Source: Hydractinia symbiolongicarpus
Lineage: Eukaryota > Cnidaria > Hydrozoa > Anthoathecata > Hydractiniidae
Direction: 5' to 3'
Assembly (NCBI RefSeq): GCF_029227915.1
Contig: NC_079887.1
Span: 2,108,001-2,172,000, forward strand
Length of the DNA: 64,000 nt
Each line of letters opens with the position of its first letter. The stretch's first letter is position 1. The translations under genes and the position numbers were made by a program. This document shows positions 59,701-64,000 of the stretch, in pieces. Below the pieces are notes generated by a model. It did not search any database, had not been told where the DNA came from, and saw nothing but the letters and a program-made list of their open reading frames with translations.

Positions 59701-62535
59701 CAGGGAGTAAACTCATTTTCCGAACGAATTTTTAAATTATTTTCTCACCACTACAACGCATGAGACTTGTAGTTTTTAAAAATGTTTTCATTTTTTGATG
59801 AGACGCTGAATAAAAGAAGTTTAATCGCCGGCAAACCAAAACCCGCCATTTCCCGTAAACCCCGGACTCGGCCCGTATAGTCAAAAGTATGCAAAGAAAT
59901 TACCCAGGGAGTAAACTCATTTTCCGAACGATTTTTTAAATTATTATTTCACCACTAAAACCCATGAGACTTATAGTTTTTAAAAATGTTTTCATTTTTG
60001 ATGAGACGCTGAATAAAAGAAGTTTAATCGCCGGCAAACGAAAACCCGCCATTTCCCGTAAACTCCGGACTCGGCCCGTATAGTCAAAAGTATACAAAGA
60101 AATTACCCAGGGAGTAAACTCATTTTCCGAACGATTTTTTAAATTATTTTTTCACCACTACAACGCACGAGACTTGTAGTTTTCAAAAATGTTTTCATTT
60201 TTGATGAGACGCTGAATAAAGGAAGTTTATTCGCCCTCAAACGAAAATCCGCGACTTCCCGTAAATCCCGGACTCGGCACGTATAGTCCAAATTATACAA
60301 AGAAAGTACCCAGGGAGTAAACTCATTTCCCGAACGATTTTTTAAATTATTTTTTCACCACTAAAACGAATGAGACTTGTAGTTTTTAAAAATGTTTTCA
60401 TTTTTTGATGAGACGCTGAATAAAAGAAGTTTAATCGCCGGCAAACGAAAACCCGCCATTTCCCGTAAACCCCGGACTCGGCCCGTATAGTCAAAAGTAT
60501 ACAAAGAAATTACCCAGGGAGTAAACTCATTTTCCGAACAACTTTTTAAATTATTATTTCACCACTAAAACCCATGAGACTTATAGTTTTTAAAAATGTT
60601 TTCATTTTTGATGAGACGCTGAATAAAAGAAGTTTAATCGCCGGCAAACGAAAACCCGCCATTTCCCGTAAACCCCGGACTCGGCCCGTATAGTCAAAAG
60701 TATACAAAGAAATTACCCAGGGAGTAAACTCATTTTCCGAACGAATTTTTAAATTATTTTCTCACCACTACAACGCATGAGACTTGTAGTTTTTAAAAAT
60801 GTTTTCATTTTTTGATGAGACGCTGAATAAAAGAAGTTTAATCGCCGGCAAACGAAAACCCGCCATTTCCCGTAAACCCCGGACTCGGCCCGTATAGTCA
60901 AAATTATACAAAGAAATTACCCAGGGAGTAAACTCATTTTCCGAACGAATTTTTAAATTATTTTTTCACCACTAAAACGAATGAGACTTGTAGTTTTCAA
61001 AAATGTTTTCAATTTTGATGAGACGCTGAATAAAAGAAATTTAATCACCGGCAAACGAAAACCTGCGATTTCCCGTAAATCCCGGACTCGGCCCGTATAG
61101 TAAAGAAAGTACCCGGGATGTAAACACATTTCCCGAACGATTTTTTAAATTATTATTTCACTACTAAAACCCATGAGACTTATAGTTTTTAAAAATGTTT
61201 TCATTTTTGATGAGACGCTGAATAAAAGAAGTTTAATCGCCGGCAAACGAAAACCCGCCATTTCCCGTAAACCCCGGACTCGGCCCGTATAGTCAAAAGT
61301 ATACAAAGAAATTACCCAGGGTGTAAACTCATTTTCCGAACGATTTTTTAAATTATTATTTCACCACTAAAACCCATGAGACTTATATTTTTTAAAAATG
61401 TTTTCATTTTTGATGAGACGCTGAATAAAAGAAGTTTAATCGCCGGCAAACGAAAACCCGACATTTCCCGTAAACCCCGGACTCGGCCCGTATAGTCAAA
61501 GGTATACAAAGAAATTACCCAGGGAGTAAACTCATTTTCCGAACGATTTTTTAAATTATTATTTCACCACTAAAACCCATGAGACTTATAGTTTTCAAAA
61601 ATGTTTTCATTTTTGATGAGACGCTGAATAAAAGAAGTTTAATCACCGGCAAACAAAAACCCGCCATTTCCCGTAAACCCCGGACTCGGCCCGTATAGTC
61701 AAAAGTATACGAAGAAATAACCCAGGGAGTAAACTCATTTTCCGAACGAATTTTTAAATTATTTTCTCACCACTACAACGCATGAGACTTGTAGTTTTTA
61801 AAAATGTTTTCATTTTTTAATGAGACGCTGAATAAAAGAAGTTTAATCGCCGGCAAACGAAAACCCGCCATTTCCCGTAAACCCCGGACTCGGCCCGTAT
61901 AGTCAAAAGTATACAAAGAAAGTACCCAGGGAGTAAACTCATTTTACGTACGATTTTTTAAATTATTTTTTCACCACTACAACGCATGAGACTTGTAGTT
62001 TTCAAAAATGTTTTCATTTTTGATGAGACGCTGAATAAAGGAAGTTTAATCGCCCTCAAACGAAAATCCGCGATTTCCCGTAAATCCCGGACTCGGCCCG
62101 TATAGTCCAAAGTATACAAAGAAATTACCCAGGGAGTAAACTCATTTTCCGAACGAATTTTTAAATTATTTTCTCACCACTACAACGCATGAGACTTGTA
62201 GTTTTTAAAAATGTTTTCATTTTTTGATGAGACGCTGAATAAAAGAAGTTTAATCGCCGGCAAACGAAAACCCGCCATTCCCGTAAACCCCGGACTCGGC
62301 CCGTATAGTCAAAAGTATACAAAGAAAGTACCCAGGGAGTAAATTCATTTTCCGAACGATTTTTTAAATTATTTTTTTACCACTAAAACGCATGAGACTT
62401 GTAGTTTTCAAGAATGTTTTCATTTCTGATGAGACGCTGAATAAAGGAAGTTTAATCGCCGGCAAACGAAAATCCGCGATTTCCCGTAAATCCCGGACTC
62501 GGCCCGTATAGTCCAAAGTATACAAAGAAAGTACC
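59701..62535. repeat. Subtype-poor block, mostly CCATTT/AACCCCGG cores
   Basis: Landmarks 59762-62394. Most cores read CCGCCATTTCCCG with TAAACCCCGGACTCGG, and many tails read AAAGAAATTACCCAGG, a combination rare elsewhere. Two A/T-half types are interspersed: CACTACAACGCATGAG with CATTTTTTGATG (59762, 60779, 61784, 62191) and AAAACCCATGAGACTTATAG (59966, 60576, 61175, 61378, 61581). Rare CGCCCTCAAACG copies occur at 60169 and 61988. Order is irregular. One short monomer has its junction at 61096. Confidence 0.78.
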
Positions 62536-64000
62536 CAGGGAGTAAACTCATTTCCCGAACGATTTTTTAAATTATTTTTTCACCACTAAAACGCATGAGA
62601 CTTGTAGTTTTCAGAAATGTTTTCATTTTTGATGAGACGCTTAATGAAAGTGGTTTTATCGCCGGCAAACGAAAACCCGCGATTTCCCGTAAAACCCGGA
62701 CTTGGCCCGTATAGTCGAATGTATACAAAGAAAGTACCCAGGGAGTAAACTCATTTCCAGAACGATTTTTTAAATTATTTTTTCACCACTAAAACGCATG
62801 AGACTTGTAGTTTTTAAAAATGTTTTCATTTTTGATGAGACGCTGAATGAAAGAAGTTTAATTGCCGGCAAACGAAAACCTGCGATTTCCCGTAAATCCC
62901 GGACTCGGCCCGTATTGTCAAAAGTATACAAAGAAAGTACCTAGGGTGTAAACTCATTTCCCGAACTATTTTTTAAATTATTATTTCACCACTAAAGCCC
63001 ATGAGACTTGTAGTTTTTTAAAAATGTTTCCATTTTTGATGAGACGCTGAATAAAAGAAGTTTAATCGCCGGCAAACGAAAACCCGCGACTTCCCGTAAA
63101 TCCCGGACTCGGCCCGTATAGTCAAAAGTATACAAAGAAAGTACCCAGGGAGTAAACTCATTTCCCGAACGATTTTTTAAATTATATTTTCACCACTAAA
63201 ACGTATGAGACTTGTAGTTTTCAAAAATGTTTTCATTTTTGATGAGACGCTGAATGAAAGAAGTTTAATCGCCGGCGAACGAAAACCTGCGATTTCCCGT
63301 AAATCCCGGACTTGGCCCGTATAGCCAAAAGTATACAAAGAAAGTACCCAGGGTGTAAACTCACTTCCCGAACGATTTTTTAAATTATTATTTCACCACT
63401 AAAGCCCATGAGACTTGTAGTTTTTAAAAATGTTTTCATTTTTGATGAGACGCTGAATAAAAGAAGTTTAATCGCCGGCAAACGAAAAACTGCGATTTCC
63501 CGTAAATCCCGGACTCAGCCCGTATAGTAAAGAAAGTACCCGGGATGTAAACTCATTTCCCGAACGATTTTTTAAATTATTATTTCACTACTAAAACCCA
63601 TGAGACTTATAGTTTTTAAAAAGGTTTTCATTTTTGATAAGACGCTGAATAAAAAAAGTTTAATTGCCGGCAAACGAAAACCTGCGATTTCCCGTAAATC
63701 CCGGACTCGGCCCGTATTGTCAAAAGTATACAAAGAAAGTACCTAGGGTGTAAACTCATTTCCCGAACTATTTTTTAAATTATTATTTCACCACTAAAGC
63801 CCATGAGACTTGTAGTTTTTTAAAAATGTTTCCATTTTTGATGAGACGCTGAATAAAAGAAGTTTAATCGCCGGCAAACGAAAACCCGCGACTTCCCGTA
63901 AATCCCGGACTCGGCCCGTATAGTCAAAAGTATACAAAGAAAGTACCCAGGGAGTAAACTCATTTCCCGAACGATTTTTTAAATTATATTTTCACCACTA
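62536..64000. repeat. Terminal segment with a 4-mer (802 bp) echo
   Basis: The ACCTAGGGTGTAAAC / GAACTATT / GTTTTTTAAAAATGTTTCC monomer at 63003 recurs at 63805, offset 802 bp, which is four monomers with one short copy (junction 63523). Between them lie TTATATTTTCACC (63207), an A-like copy (63410) and a CCCATGAGACTTATAG copy (63602). The order resembles 42501-42907. The window ends inside monomer 316. Confidence 0.8.

Larger units (their letters stand above)
1..64000. repeat. Tandem satellite array, ~203-bp monomer, 316 head-to-tail copies
   Basis: The whole window is one satellite family in one orientation. Tracking GAGACTTGTAG (or variants such as AAGACTTGTAG) by hand gives 316 occurrences from 62 to 63805, mean spacing 202.4 bp. 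Spacings are 201-204 bp, except 16 of 192 bp. No transposon, unique spacer, inversion or gene interrupts the array, and both window ends cut a monomer. Monomers differ by substitutions and 1-2-bp indels that define subtypes, and these subtypes are ordered into higher-order repeats. Such arrays are known from eukaryotic centromeres, pericentromeres and heterochromatic knobs. The centromere role is inference only; the tandem nature is directly visible. I do not recognise the family by name. Confidence 0.99.

Noticed and set aside
60922-61113. Possible transposon insertion or target-site duplication at short monomers
   Set aside because: The short form is a simple 11-bp loss shared by all 16 copies. 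There is no inserted sequence, terminal repeat or target duplication.
1-64000. CRISPR array or other prokaryotic repeat locus
   Set aside because: Whole ~203-bp units repeat with no unique spacers, no short conserved repeat between variable spacers, and no cas-like or other coding sequence.
1-64000. rDNA intergenic-spacer subrepeats
   Set aside because: Spacer subrepeats run for a few kb between rRNA genes. Here 64 kb contain no rRNA sequence, and HORs of up to 28 monomers are present.

Overview
The whole 64-kb window is one uninterrupted tandem satellite-DNA array. It holds no recognisable gene, RNA gene, transposon or single-copy spacer. A landmark inside the repeat (GAGACTTGTAG, or a one- or two-base variant) recurs 316 times, always in the same orientation, first at position 62 and last at 63805, a mean spacing of 202.4 bp. 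Monomers are almost all 201-204 bp. The exceptions are 16 copies of 192 bp that share one 11-bp deletion. The window starts and ends inside a monomer, so the array continues on both sides. This is typical of a eukaryotic (peri)centromeric or other heterochromatic block; a unit near 200 bp is about one nucleosome plus linker. I cannot name the species or the satellite family from sequence alone, and no centromere-specific mark is visible.

The monomer (phase set so that copy 1 is 1-203) has two parts. The first ~120 bp are A/T-rich, with T6 tracts and a perfect hairpin (9-bp arms TCAAAAATG and CATTTTTGA around TTTT). The next ~55 bp are a CpG-dense core (TCGCCGGC...CCCGCG...CCCG...CCCGG...CTCGGCCCG). 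A ~25-bp tail holds a GTATAC palindrome. My consensus is 38% GC with 13 CpG per 203 bp, about 1.8 times expectation, so CpG is not depleted.

Monomers fall into diagnosable subtypes arranged in higher-order repeats (HORs). Unit lengths are whole numbers of monomers and change along the array. (1) 204-6,888: a 4-mer A-B-C-D HOR of ~810 bp. (2) 6,889-8,501: transition. (3) 8,502-22,386: an 18-mer HOR (3,627 bp) whose later copies have 23 and 28 monomers through in-register gains and losses. (4) 21.5-28.45 kb: short tandem HORs of 5, 6, 5 and 5 monomers. (5) 28.5-31.06 kb: 3-mer relations, then an identical 4-mer duplication of 810 bp. (6) 31.06-35.69 kb: a relic of block 1 displaced by 25.0 kb, then a 5-mer (1,014 bp) pair. 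(7) 35,690-41,370: two copies of a 14-mer (2,840 bp). (8) 41.37-46.02 kb: a mosaic with a 13-mer (2,639 bp) echo. (9) 46,017-50,049: two nearly identical copies of a 10-mer (2,030 bp). (10) 50,390-58,110: a 21-mer (4,266 bp) followed by its 17-mer version (3,454 bp), which differ by a nested 812-bp duplication. (11) 58.1-64 kb: a mosaic with a patch rich in CCATTT/AACCCCGG monomers and a final 4-mer.

Nothing here works together as genes. The biology is array evolution: repeated unequal exchange or conversion, kept in register, at scales from one monomer to more than 20. All open reading frames (up to 132 codons, mostly minus strand) are echoes of the repeat. The most interesting signals are the layered HORs of different apparent ages, the near-universal hairpin, the undepleted CpG core, the single-origin 11-bp deletion lineage and the visible chimeric crossover monomers.
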